This document shows positions 39,524 to 47,786 of a stretch of 64,000 nucleotides of DNA, piece by piece. This DNA is from an uncultured Gemmiger sp. GTDB taxonomy: Bacteria; Bacillota; Clostridia; Oscillospirales; Ruminococcaceae. The stretch spans positions 19,563 through 83,562 of the forward strand of contig CALWNO010000006.1 in NCBI GenBank assembly GCA_944382785.1. Reading direction: 5' to 3'. Each line of letters opens with the position of its first letter. Position 1 is the first letter of the stretch. The notes under the pieces are model-generated. The model did no database searches. It saw only the letters and a program-made list of their open reading frames with translations, and was not told the origin of the DNA. The translations under genes were made by a program, and so were the position numbers.

Positions 39524-42198
39524 AAAACATCATCCATACTCTGACCCGCGCGCAGATGCGGGCCAATCCCCGCCGTACGCTGGTGACGCTGATCGGCGTA
39601 ATTTTGTCTGTGACCATGCTCACGGCTGTTTTTGCGGGAGCAGATTCCTTTTTGAATCTTTTGTACCGGCAGGCAGCACAGGACAACGGCACCTGGCATG
39701 GCAGAGCTTTTGAAACCGGAGAACAGGTGGTACAAAATCTGTCCCAGGATGACCGGGTGGACCAGCTGGGTCTGGCAGCCGGCTGGGGCATGGTCCCGCT
39801 GGACGATCAGAACAGATGGGGCGCGGCCCTTTATGGAGTGAACCAGTCTTTTTACCAGCTCCTGGGAGTGGAGTGCCTGGAAGGTACCCTTCCTGCCAAA
39901 GAGAACGAACTGGCCATCACCCGGACTATAGCTGAAAAGACCGGATGGAAACTTGGAGAACAAGTTTCCTTGGATCTGCTGCGGGTCTGGACTCCGCAAG
40001 GGATGGATTCCACCGGGGCTACAACCTATCGTCAAACCAGCGGACTGGGAATCATGGGATTGTCGGACAGCTACGTGATTCACTCTGTGGGGGAAAATCA
40101 GTTCACGATTACCGCGATTGTAGACCCGGGCGGCTTTGATGACCAGAATGTGCTCACCTGGGAACCATGCTTCACGGCGCTGGAGGAGCAGATTCCCCCG
40201 GATGGACTGTGGTGCGCTTACTATACCGTTAATCCGCTGGGGCAGGAACTGTATAACCTGATGGAAGATATTCAGAACTGGCAGGCAGCCTTGCCTGCCG
40301 ATGCCGGGGGAGTGGGGACCATTGATCTGAACCGGCAGCTCCTGCTCTACTATGGCATGGATTACCCGGGCAGCCTGCTGTTGCCTGCTTTTTATGGTTT
40401 GATGGCGGTGACGCTTCTCATCATCCTGGTAGGCGCTGTGTCTCTGGCAAGAAACGCCTTTGCCATCAGTATGTCGGAGCGCACCCAAATGCTGGGAATG
40501 CTGGCCAGTGTGGGGGCGACCCGGGCACAGAAGCGGCAATCCGTCCTGTACGAAGCCTTCATCCTGGGATTGATTGGAATCCCGTTTGGGCTGGCTGCTG
40601 GCTGCGGAGGAATGGCGGTGGCCCTGATTCTCCTGAATCAACAGGTACAGGAGCTGTTTCAATTTACCCAGTCCCTTTATCTTTCGGTCCGGCCCATGTT
40701 CCTGGTTGCTGCGGCTCTGTTGGCAGCCTTGACCCTGGCGTTCAGCGCATTGCAACCCGCCTTGAAGGCCAGCAGGGTCACGCCCATGGATGCCATCCGG
40801 GGAGAAGGACAGATTCAACTGCATTCCAGTGACATGAAAACGGGGAAGCTGACCAGAATGATTTTTGGCTTCCCAGGGGTTCTGGCTCTCAAAAACTGTA
40901 AGCGGAACCGGGGGCGGTATCGGGCGATAGTCTTTTCCCTGGCGCTCAGCGTAATCGTGCTAGTGGCCGGCACCGGCCTTTCCTACTACGTAGATCGTGC
41001 CATGGGCGTGCGTTACGGGGCAGGCAGCCCCATAGCAACAGCGACCATCACCTTCAACGATCCTTCCCTGGATACAACTCCTTACACGGATGAACTGAAA
41101 GCTCTGGCAGGAACGGGGGAGGCCCGGGTTGTCGGAGGCCTGCAGGCGGGAGCAATGGGCAGTTTCACGTTGGACTGGGCAGATATGAGCCAAGAGACGA
41201 TTAACTGGCTGCAAAGCCAGACCGACTTGTCGGAGGAGGAGGACACTTCCGGGGGCAGTCAAAGCAGTACCATCTATCCAACCTTGCTGGTCATGGAGGA
41301 CGAGGAGTTCGCCGCTTGGGCAGGCCAGGGTGTTTCTCTGAATCCGGATTACCTGGATTGCGTTATGATTACCAGCACCTATCTGAATTATGAAGGCAGC
41401 TACACCCAACTGAAGAATGCTTTGAATCTGCGGCCTGGCTTTTCCATGGATTTTGCGCAGGAGGGTGGGTTTGCGGATACCTGGCATATAGCGGCACTGG
41501 CGGAGGATTTCCCATATTCCGGCAATACGGTCACGGACACCAGCATTGACAGCCTTACCTTACAGCTGGTGACAAGCCGCAGCGTCTTTCAGGCGTTTCT
41601 GGACCGGCAAGAGTCCCAGAACAGGGAAGGGGCCTACTACTGGCAGATCCAATATATTCACCCGGAAAGCATCTCGGCTCTGACCAACGGATTGCAAGAC
41701 TGGTCCTTGAACAACAGTTATGGACTTCCCGCAGGTGTGGTCAGTGCATACTACAACACCTTGGCTATGGGTGGGTTGCAGCGCTTCGGTATGCTCCTGC
41801 AGATTCTCTGTGTTGGGTTTGTTCTGTTGCTGTGTCTGGTATGTATGGCCAATATCCATAACAGCCTCTCTACGGGAATGGAACTGCGTGCCCGGGAATA
41901 CGGGATACTCCGCAGTGTAGGCATCACGCCGGCTGACTTCCGAAAAATGATTTGGCTGGAAAGCCTTTTCTACGGAATCAAAGCGCTGTGCTGGAGTTTG
42001 CCTTTGGGCTTGGGCGTCCTGGCTCTGGAATACTGTGCCATCCGGCGAGCGTTTCAATTCCCGTTCTGCCTGCCAGTGGAAATCGTTGTCCTGGCAATTG
42101 TTTTGGTGCTGGGGGTGTGTTGGTTCTCCGGCTTGCTGACCCGCAGAAACCTGGCGGAGCAGACCATTGCTCAGGCCATCCAGAAAACTATCTGCTGA
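39520..42198 (+). CDS. FtsX-type ABC transporter permease, duplicated
   Basis: An 892-aa membrane protein with two FtsX/MacB-type halves. The first has a helix at about 20-40, a large outer domain to about residue 285, then three helices (to about 420). The second has a helix near 465-485, another outer domain (to about 750) and three C-terminal helices. Conserved stretches SERTQMLGMLASVGATRAQKRQSVLYE and ARNLREYGILRSVG-like GMELRAREYGILRSVGIT mark the two coupling regions. Two outer domains distinguish it from BceB, which has one. Neighbouring kinase and regulator genes suggest a role in defence against antimicrobial peptides, or in envelope stress; this is inference. Confidence 0.88.
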   Translation: MKNIIHTLTRAQMRANPRRTLVTLIGVILSVTMLTAVFAGADSFLNLLYRQAAQDNGTWHGRAFETGEQVVQNLSQDDRVDQLGLAAGWGMVPLDDQNRWGAALYGVNQSFYQLLGVECLEGTLPAKENELAITRTIAEKTGWKLGEQVSLDLLRVWTPQGMDSTGATTYRQTSGLGIMGLSDSYVIHSVGENQFTITAIVDPGGFDDQNVLTWEPCFTALEEQIPPDGLWCAYYTVNPLGQELYNLMEDIQNWQAALPADAGGVGTIDLNRQLLLYYGMDYPGSLLLPAFYGLMAVTLLIILVGAVSLARNAFAISMSERTQMLGMLASVGATRAQKRQSVLYEAFILGLIGIPFGLAAGCGGMAVALILLNQQVQELFQFTQSLYLSVRPMFLVAAALLAALTLAFSALQPALKASRVTPMDAIRGEGQIQLHSSDMKTGKLTRMIFGFPGVLALKNCKRNRGRYRAIVFSLALSVIVLVAGTGLSYYVDRAMGVRYGAGSPIATATITFNDPSLDTTPYTDELKALAGTGEARVVGGLQAGAMGSFTLDWADMSQETINWLQSQTDLSEEEDTSGGSQSSTIYPTLLVMEDEEFAAWAGQGVSLNPDYLDCVMITSTYLNYEGSYTQLKNALNLRPGFSMDFAQEGGFADTWHIAALAEDFPYSGNTVTDTSIDSLTLQLVTSRSVFQAFLDRQESQNREGAYYWQIQYIHPESISALTNGLQDWSLNNSYGLPAGVVSAYYNTLAMGGLQRFGMLLQILCVGFVLLLCLVCMANIHNSLSTGMELRAREYGILRSVGITPADFRKMIWLESLFYGIKALCWSLPLGLGVLALEYCAIRRAFQFPFCLPVEIVVLAIVLVLGVCWFSGLLTRRNLAEQTIAQAIQKTIC

Positions 42199-42253
42199 AC
42201 AGAAAGCCCGGAAAAAGTGTGGCTTTACGAAGGCTCTTGGAAAGAGTAATTAA

Positions 42254-42347
42254 AGGGCGCGTTGCAGGATATCCACCTGCGGCGCGCCCTCTTTAAGAGG
42301 GCCGCTAAAAAATAGGTCCCTGTAGCGAATGTCAGTTACCACAGGGA
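42254..42347. terminator. Hairpin cluster after the ABC transporter genes
   Basis: Three pairings occur in a row: AGGGCGCG/CGCGCCCT (42254-42261/42283-42290) with inner GCAGG/CCTGC, the competing CCCTCTT/AAGAGGG (42287-42301), and TCCCTGT/ACAGGGA (42317-42323/42341-42347). The T-runs are poor, so termination is plausible but not certain. Confidence 0.45.
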
Positions 42348-42385
42348 TATGTAAGATATCAATATTCTGTGAAGAAAAAATTTTT

Positions 42386-42425
42386 AGAAAAAATCGCGGA
42401 AGATCTCGTAAAAATCTTCCGCGAT
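42386..42425 (-). terminator. Terminator of tRNA-Arg (minus strand)
   Basis: A 12-bp stem (42393-42404 with 42414-42425). Read on the minus strand it is followed by six T and a further T-rich stretch. Confidence 0.88.
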
Positions 42426-42427
42426 GG

Positions 42428-42504
42428 TGGTGTCCCCGCCCGGGCTCGAACCGGGGGCCTCGGGCTTAGGAGGCTCGCGCTCTATCCAACTGAGCTACGG
42501 AGAC
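42428..42504 (-). tRNA. tRNA-Arg(CCU)
   Basis: A 77-nt cloverleaf on the minus strand with CCA encoded: acceptor GTCTCCG/CGGGGAC with one wobble, D arm GCTC/GAGC, anticodon loop CTCCTAA, T arm CCCGG-TTCGAGC-CCGGG. The anticodon stem CGAGC/GCCCG contains one A-C mismatch in its centre, which is unusual for an active tRNA. Confidence 0.92.
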
Positions 42505-42522
42505 ATATATGGCTTTTCTTTG

Positions 42523-42552
42523 ATTTTACGCTCTTTTTTGCGTTTCGCTCAA
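42523..42552 (-). promoter_or_regulatory. Promoter of tRNA-Arg
   Basis: On the minus strand TTGAGC (42552-42547), an 18-bp spacer and TAAAAT (42528-42523), 18 bp before the tRNA. Confidence 0.6.
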
Positions 42553-42602
42553 GGTGACGATCTGGATCTAGCAAACTGATTCGTTGGAAAACGGGTGGTT
42601 GC

Positions 42603-42668
42603 TCTAACGTCCTTTTCGGAAAAAATTGTGGCGTTTTCTCAAAATTGTTGCATCTCTCCGACGTTAGA
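42603..42668. repeat. Inverted repeat in the tRNA-adjacent region
   Basis: TCTAACGTC (42603-42611) is repeated inverted as GACGTTAGA (42660-42668), around an AT-rich centre. The surrounding stretch 42505-42941 holds no gene and has lower GC than either side. Confidence 0.5.
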
Positions 42669-42681
42669 AAACCGTAAAAAT

Positions 42682-42784
42682 GCTGATGGTATTCGAACCG
42701 GAGTTCAGATTCAAAAATGGCGGTTCGCCTCTGATAAGCAACTTCTTAGGGAGCGCCCCCTCCATCCGGCTGAACTACTGAGAC
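42682..42784 (-). pseudogene. Degenerate tRNA copy
   Basis: Read from 42784 on the minus strand, the first 40 nt match the first 40 nt of the neighbouring tRNA-Arg(CCU) at 30 positions without gaps (GTCTC, GTAG, TCAG, GGAT, GAG and CTAAG blocks kept). The other half is scrambled, though a T-arm-like GGTTCGAATACC occurs at 42687-42698. No cloverleaf forms. It is in the same orientation as the intact tRNA, so it looks like an old tandem duplicate or a scar of integration. Confidence 0.55.
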
Positions 42785-42941
42785 AGACGAAAAGCGAAGA
42801 GAGACGGAATTTTTCCCGACAGGCACGGAATGGGCAAAATGGAAAATCGCACAACCCTCAGAGGTATCGGGCCGCCATGATCGGGCGACCCGATATTCTG
42901 TCCCTCATTATACTGTCTTTTCACGGCAAAATCAAGCTGTG

Positions 42942-43877
42942 CTATTCCAGAGCGGCTTTGGCGGCATCGATTTTGGCCCGGGCCTCGGAGAGTTGTACCT
43001 CACAGGAGTTCAGTGTTTCCAGGCGGTTCCGGTCACCCAGGATGGCCGTCCAGTATTCGCCGTCCCGGTAGCGGAAGATAACCCACTCATACCCGTCGTA
43101 TTTGGTTTTGCTTTTCTGCAGTACGGGGTAGGTGCCTACCGGGAGATATCCCACCACATCGTTGAAATTGGCGGTGTAGAAGTATTCGGTCTGTGCCCCG
43201 AACACCACCAGTTGGATGCCATCCACCGTTTCCATCTCCGGCCCGGAGGTTCCATATCCGTTAAAGTTTCCGGATTTCAGGATGGGCAGAAAATCAGTAT
43301 AGCTGTAATTGAGATCGCACGCGCCGGTGATGCCGCCCACACTGCCGGTGGAAGAATACTGCCACATGGCATAGTTGCCGGAATATCCGGGCTGACTGCG
43401 GTAGTCAGCAAGCCAGAGGGGATATCCCGCCAGTTGAGACGGATTGAGGTAATTGTTGATGAAGTTGGTGTAGCTGTACCATCCGGCGTACCAGTTTTGC
43501 TGGTAGAAGATGTCCATGGCATATTGGACCAGTCCGGTCAATTGGGAGCGGCCCAGCGCCGCCAGTTTGTTGTCTTCCACATCCACAAAGACAGGATATT
43601 CCAACTGCAACCCTTCCAGAACATTCAGAAACAGACTCAGCTCATTGATCACGGCGCTCTGGCTGGTGGCATATGTGTAATAGTAGGCGCCGACCCGCAG
43701 CCCTGCGGCGTGAGCGCCGTTCACATTTTGCAGAAAATACGGGTCCACATACAATCCACTGTTGTTGCTGGAGCCCAACCGGATGATGGCAAACTGTTTG
43801 CCGGCGGCCGCCACATTGTTCCAGTTGATGCTGCCCTGGTATCTGGATACATCTATGCCGTTTTGAAAGAGTTCCAT
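42942..43877 (-). CDS. GH25 family lysozyme (N-acetylmuramidase)
   Basis: A 311-aa peptidoglycan hydrolase. The N-terminal GH25 domain begins at once with NGIDVSRYQGSINW and has the second acidic strand PVFVDVEDNK, AGWYSYTNFI and PLWLADYRSQPG. The C-terminal third has a small unassigned domain and a short helical tail (LSEARAKIDAAKAALE). There is no signal peptide, as in phage endolysins that need a holin. No holin gene is seen. The start at 43877 follows AGGGAGGGGGA. Position next to tRNA-Arg and a tRNA remnant suggests a prophage relic, but domestication is equally possible. Confidence 0.88.
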   Translation of the reverse strand: MELFQNGIDVSRYQGSINWNNVAAAGKQFAIIRLGSSNNSGLYVDPYFLQNVNGAHAAGLRVGAYYYTYATSQSAVINELSLFLNVLEGLQLEYPVFVDVEDNKLAALGRSQLTGLVQYAMDIFYQQNWYAGWYSYTNFINNYLNPSQLAGYPLWLADYRSQPGYSGNYAMWQYSSTGSVGGITGACDLNYSYTDFLPILKSGNFNGYGTSGPEMETVDGIQLVVFGAQTEYFYTANFNDVVGYLPVGTYPVLQKSKTKYDGYEWVIFRYRDGEYWTAILGDRNRLETLNSCEVQLSEARAKIDAAKAALE

Positions 43878-43929
43878 AAAAAATCCCCCTCCCTGCCTTA
43901 TGATATGCAGGGAAGGGGAGGGTGGTGTT

Positions 43930-44685
43930 TCAGATGACCAGGCCGCCATTTTGTCCGATGACCTGCCCGGTAATGTAACCGGCATCCGGGGAAGCCAGAA
44001 AAACCAGGGTGCGGGCGATCTCTTCGGCGGTGCCCAGACGCCCCACAGGGGTCTCTTCTGCCAGCGCAGCCCGGTCATCCTCGGAAAAGGAAGCCATCAT
44101 GTCGGTGTCGATGACGCCCGGCGCCACGCAATTGACTGTAATGCCGGACGGGCCTTCTTCTTTGGCCAAGGCACGGCACAGGCCGATAACACCGGCCTTG
44201 GCAGCGGAGTAATGCACTTCGCAGCTGCCGCCGGTTTGTCCCCACATGCTGCTGATGCAGAGAATGCGGCCATATTTCTGATGGATCATTCCCGGCAAAA
44301 CCGCCCGGCAGGCGTAGAAGACACCGTCCAGGTCCACACTCATCATCCGCCGCCAGTCCTCGTCGGTCAAGTCGGTGAAGAGCTTCTGCTGGGCGATTCC
44401 CGCATTGCATACAAGGACGTGTGGACCGCCCAGTACCCGGGCGGTCTGTTCTACGGCGGACTGCACGGCATCGGAATCGGCAGCATCAGCCATGATAGCC
44501 AGGCAGGGAGCATCGGGGACGGTCTGACGCACGGTGTCTACTACCTGACGGGCAGCGTCCGGGTGGCTGTGCCAGGTGAAAGCCACCCGGTATCCCGCTT
44601 TGGCAAAGGCCAGCACGGCGGCTGCGCCGATGCCCCGGCTACCGCCTGTAATCAGTACGGTTTGCTGTTCAAGACTGGGTTTCAT
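43930..44685 (-). CDS. SDR-family NAD(P)-dependent oxidoreductase (FabG/YmfI-like)
   Basis: A 251-aa short-chain dehydrogenase with the cofactor loop TGGSRGIG (13-20), VCNAGIA, the catalytic serine in CISSMWG, the YSAAK catalytic pair and NCVAPGVIDTDMM. It resembles FabG-type reductases and the YmfI group that reduces the EF-P modification in Firmicutes; sequence alone does not decide. It overlaps tadA by 17 bp, so both are on one transcript. Confidence 0.85.
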   Translation of the reverse strand: MKPSLEQQTVLITGGSRGIGAAAVLAFAKAGYRVAFTWHSHPDAARQVVDTVRQTVPDAPCLAIMADAADSDAVQSAVEQTARVLGGPHVLVCNAGIAQQKLFTDLTDEDWRRMMSVDLDGVFYACRAVLPGMIHQKYGRILCISSMWGQTGGSCEVHYSAAKAGVIGLCRALAKEEGPSGITVNCVAPGVIDTDMMASFSEDDRAALAEETPVGRLGTAEEIARTLVFLASPDAGYITGQVIGQNGGLVI

Positions 44686-45175
44686 CCGTAGTCTCCTTCT
44701 GTTTTTTCAAGGCTTTGGCGGCCAGGCGTTTCTGCCGCAGAGAAGCAAAAAATTGCTGCAAAAGCTGCTGGGACTGCTCCTCCATCAGGCCGTGCTCGAT
44801 CACCGGGTGATGGTTGAAGGGGAGGGAAAACAGGTCTGTCAGAGACCCGCAGCACCCGGCCTTCGGATCGCAGGCGGCATACACGATGCGCCGCAGCCGG
44901 CTGTTGATGATAGCGCCGCTGCACATGGGGCAGGGCTCCAGGGTCACAAACAATTCACACTGCCACAGCCGCCAGCCGCCCAGTGCCCGGCAGGCCTGGT
45001 CAATGGCCATCAATTCGGCGTGATACAGGGCGTTTTTGCCGCTCTCCCGCAGGTTGTGGGCGCGGGCAATGATGACGCCGTCCTTGGCAATGACCGCTCC
45101 GACGGGGACTTCCCCGGCTTCAAAAGCAAGCCGCGCTTCTTCCAGCGCGGCCTGCATCAATTCCTGATCTGTCAT
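44669..45175 (-). CDS. tadA: tRNA-specific adenosine deaminase TadA
   Basis: Deaminates A34 to inosine in tRNA-Arg(ACG). The 168-aa protein has the zinc and catalytic motif HAE (H52, E54) and PCPMC (C82, C85), plus GEVPVGAVIAKDG and AACDPKAGC. The C-terminal 40 residues are Gln/Lys-rich and extend a little beyond the usual end. It follows the CPBP protease gene by 7 bp. Confidence 0.94.
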   Translation of the reverse strand: MTDQELMQAALEEARLAFEAGEVPVGAVIAKDGVIIARAHNLRESGKNALYHAELMAIDQACRALGGWRLWQCELFVTLEPCPMCSGAIINSRLRRIVYAACDPKAGCCGSLTDLFSLPFNHHPVIEHGLMEEQSQQLLQQFFASLRQKRLAAKALKKQKETTDETQS

Positions 45176-45182
45176 GAAAGCA

Positions 45183-46124
45183 TCACCCGACCTGGTTCAG
45201 ATAAACGCTGAAAAATGCCAGGAACAAAACGGCCACGGTGTAGGCGGGGCTGGTAAAGACCGCCCAGGCATCCACGCCGGGACGCAGCCCGGCGGAAAAG
45301 CGAAAGCCCTGCCGCATGGCATGCCAGATCAGCCAAAGGGCCAGCGGCGGGAAGAAGAGGAGCACAAACAGTTCGGCGCACAGGGCGGTGGCATCTGCGG
45401 CGTACAGCTGCAGATACGCGACCACAAAAGCCAGTGTGTTGTTCACAAAATGCAGCAGCATACCGGGCAGGATGCTGCCGGTACGCTCGGTCAGCCAGCC
45501 AAGAAAGACACCGCACACAAATGCCGTGATGCCCTGGGCCAGATCCATGTGCAGCAAGGCAAACAGAAGAGCCGGGGCAAAGACGGCGGCCGCACTTCCG
45601 CAGGGGCGCATGAGCCCCTGCAACGCGCCGCGGAAGAAGAGCTCTTCCAGTATGGCAGGCACCACACACAGGCTTAAAAAGCTGATCACCAGCGCGCTGC
45701 CGCCGGCGGGAAGGGAGGTGGCACTGCCGCCGGTGCCCAACAGGTGCCCCAACAATCCGCCGAAGAGGTTGGCGGCGTTGGCAATGCCCAGAAACACCGG
45801 CAGGCAGAATGCCGGACTCCATGGCGCGGGGATCAGCAACCGCAGGTCCTCCGCACGCAATCGGGTCAGGCGAAGCAACAGAAAAACGGGCAGCAGAATG
45901 CCGCCGATGGCGACGACCATAGAAAGAATTCCGGCTTCCGTCTGGGAAAAGCCGGTGGGGCTGGTCAGGGTGGCGCCCGGCACCCGCAGACTCATGAAGA
46001 GAGAGACCAGCGCTTCCAACAGAGAGCGGGCGGCCAGATATCCCACAGCAGCCAGAGCGCACCAGGAGGCGGCTCCCTTGACCCCGCGGGTTTTTGCGAT
46101 TTTTTGCAACGTTCCTATCTCCAT
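45183..46124 (-). CDS. CPBP-family intramembrane metalloprotease
   Basis: A multi-pass membrane protein of about 313 aa with the CPBP (Abi) motifs EELFFRGALQG, FALLHMD and LHFVNNTLAF, which hold the metal-binding and catalytic residues. It has seven to eight hydrophobic segments. The family includes CAAX-type proteases and bacteriocin self-immunity proteins; the role here is unknown. The start is uncertain: ATG at 46124 is used, but an upstream TTG (46175) or a TTG a few codons later would also be in frame. Confidence 0.85.
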   Translation of the reverse strand: MEIGTLQKIAKTRGVKGAASWCALAAVGYLAARSLLEALVSLFMSLRVPGATLTSPTGFSQTEAGILSMVVAIGGILLPVFLLLRLTRLRAEDLRLLIPAPWSPAFCLPVFLGIANAANLFGGLLGHLLGTGGSATSLPAGGSALVISFLSLCVVPAILEELFFRGALQGLMRPCGSAAAVFAPALLFALLHMDLAQGITAFVCGVFLGWLTERTGSILPGMLLHFVNNTLAFVVAYLQLYAADATALCAELFVLLFFPPLALWLIWHAMRQGFRFSAGLRPGVDAWAVFTSPAYTVAVLFLAFFSVYLNQVG

Positions 46125-46438
46125 TTCAGGGGCGGAGCGTGCCGCACCGCCCAAGCTGACATCCAATATGATCAAAATCCTGAATCATAGTTAGTGTACC
46201 ACAACATGCCCGGCCATACAAGCGGGCCCACAGGCAGTTCCCACACAATAAAAAACAGCCCCGTCGGTTGTGCGGACCGAAGAGGCTATCAAGAGGAAGG
46301 AAAATGAATCGTGTCAGTCAAAGGTGTGTGCGGCACCCTTGACTTTCTTATCTAATCATAGTACAGTAGGCGTGATAAGTAAAATTCAATTTTTTCACAT
46401 GATACCTGAATTTGATTCAACACAAGGAGCATCACGGT

Positions 46439-47317
46439 ATGACGCTGCTCAGCTGCCTGATTTTTTCCACCATCGCCCAGGAAGGTTCCTTTGCCCGCAC
46501 GGCGGAACAGCTGCATCTGACCCCTTCCGCCATCAGTCACGCGGTAGCGGGAATGGAGTCGGAATGCGGATTCCCTCTGTTTACCCGCACCAAAACCGGT
46601 GTGACCATGACGGCTGCGGCCGAAAGTCTGATGCCCGCCGTGCGCCGGGTGCTGGCCAGCAGTGAGTCTCTGGACCAGTCCATTGCCCAGGTCAACGGGC
46701 TGCACAAGGGGGTCCTGCGGGTGGGGGTGTTCAACAGCGCCTGCGTGGTGTGGCTGCCACGCCTGGTTCCGCCCTTTGAAAAGGAGTATCCCGGCATCAA
46801 GGTGGAAGTGTACCAGGGCAGTTACGCCGATATTGCCGCATGGCTCAAGAACGGCACAGCGGAATTGGGCTTTCTGTCTGACTCCTGCTCTCAGGAGCTG
46901 GATTTTGAGCCGCTGTATACCGATCCGCTGGTCTGTATTGCACCGCCGGATTTTGTGCCCAGGCGTCCCGGGCGGGTCAGTACCGAGGAACTGCGTGGTG
47001 TGCCCTTTGTGAGCCAGCGCGCCGATACGGACGCCGATATCCAGAATTATCTCAAGCGCAATGATCTGCATGTACATACCGCCTGTTACGTCATTGATGA
47101 CGAATCCATGGTGGGGATGGTGGCTTGCGGGCAGGGGGTGGCCATCATGCCGCAGCTGCTTCTGACCCGGCCCAGCCGGGAAACGGGGGTGCAGGTCCTG
47201 GCGCTGGAACCGGCGGCAGGGCGCAGCATTGGCCTGGCGTGCCTGGATAAAAACGGACTTTCCCCGGCAGCACGGGAGTTCGCCCGCCGAGTGCGTGATT
47301 TTTCCAAGACTTTCTGA
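46439..47317 (+). CDS. LysR-family transcriptional regulator
   Basis: A 292-aa regulator with an N-terminal winged HTH (CLIFSTIAQEGSFARTAEQLHLTPSAISHAVAGME, PLFTRTKTGVTMT) and a type 2 periplasmic-binding-like effector domain (LRVGVFNSACVVWLPRLVPPFEKEYPGI, LGFLSD, MVACGQGVAIMP). ATG 46439 follows ACAAGGAGC. It is divergent from the CPBP-tadA-SDR unit across 314 bp. LysR regulators often control a divergent neighbour, so that unit is a candidate target. The effector is unknown. Confidence 0.92.
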   Translation: MTLLSCLIFSTIAQEGSFARTAEQLHLTPSAISHAVAGMESECGFPLFTRTKTGVTMTAAAESLMPAVRRVLASSESLDQSIAQVNGLHKGVLRVGVFNSACVVWLPRLVPPFEKEYPGIKVEVYQGSYADIAAWLKNGTAELGFLSDSCSQELDFEPLYTDPLVCIAPPDFVPRRPGRVSTEELRGVPFVSQRADTDADIQNYLKRNDLHVHTACYVIDDESMVGMVACGQGVAIMPQLLLTRPSRETGVQVLALEPAAGRSIGLACLDKNGLSPAAREFARRVRDFSKTF

Positions 47318-47338
47318 AAAAAGCAAAGGCAGGTGCCC

Positions 47339-47367
47339 TTGACAAACGGCCGGGACTTTGTTATACT
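47339..47367 (+). promoter_or_regulatory. Promoter of rpmE
   Basis: TTGACA (47339-47344), a 17-bp spacer and TATACT (47362-47367). The start of transcription near 47374 leaves a leader of about 130 nt. Confidence 0.88.
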
Positions 47368-47373
47368 TTTACG

Positions 47374-47504
47374 GCAATCGTTTGAAAGGCTGCTCCGTTC
47401 GCACAGGATGGCGTATGCTGGTAGCCGATAAGTCAAGATTGTGATGAGCACATATATCAAGTATGGCTCCCGTTAGTCATGATCGAGAAAGAGGTGAACT
47501 GCAA
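47374..47504 (+). promoter_or_regulatory. Long rpmE leader, possible L31 autoregulatory element
   Basis: An untranslated stretch of about 130 nt with pairing potential (GGCT/AGCC closing a hairpin around 47390-47435). Ribosomal protein L31 leaders that bind their own product are known in Firmicutes. Membership is suggested by position and length, not by a checked structure. Confidence 0.35.
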
Positions 47505-47711
47505 ATGAAGGAAGGCATCCATCCGAAGTATATGGATTGCACCATCACCTGCGCCTGCGGCAACGTCATCCAGACCCGTTCTACCCGTCCGGAGATCCGC
47601 GTCGAAGTCTGCAGCAAGTGCCATCCGTTCTACACCGGCAAGCAGAAGCTGGTTGACACCGGCGGACGCGTCGAGCGCTTCAAGCGCCGCTATGCCAAGG
47701 CTGGCAAGTAA
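47505..47711 (+). CDS. rpmE: 50S ribosomal protein L31, zinc-binding type
   Basis: A 68-aa L31 beginning [20 protein letters not shown]. Cysteines C16, C18, C36 and C39 (CAC...CSKC) form the zinc site of the C+ form, which serves as a zinc reserve in many bacteria. The start is the ATG after AAAGAGGTGAACTGCAA; an upstream extension lacks homology. Confidence 0.96.
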   Translation: MKEGIHPKYMDCTITCACGNVIQTRSTRPEIRVEVCSKCHPFYTGKQKLVDTGGRVERFKRRYAKAGK

Positions 47712-47726
47712 TCATGTTTCGCTTTA

Positions 47727-47755
47727 CCCCAGATGGCAACATCTGGGGGCTTTTT
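47727..47755 (+). terminator. Terminator of rpmE
   Basis: A 9-bp stem CCCCAGATG/CATCTGGGG (47727-47735 with 47740-47748) with a GCAA loop, then GCTTTTT. Confidence 0.88.
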
Positions 47756-47786
47756 GCTTGTATGCCCAAAATAAAAGGAGCACGCC

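Noticed and set aside
42254-42347. Insertion sequence end or mobile repeat
   Set aside because: There are hairpins but no transposase fragment, no target-site duplication and no second copy in the window.
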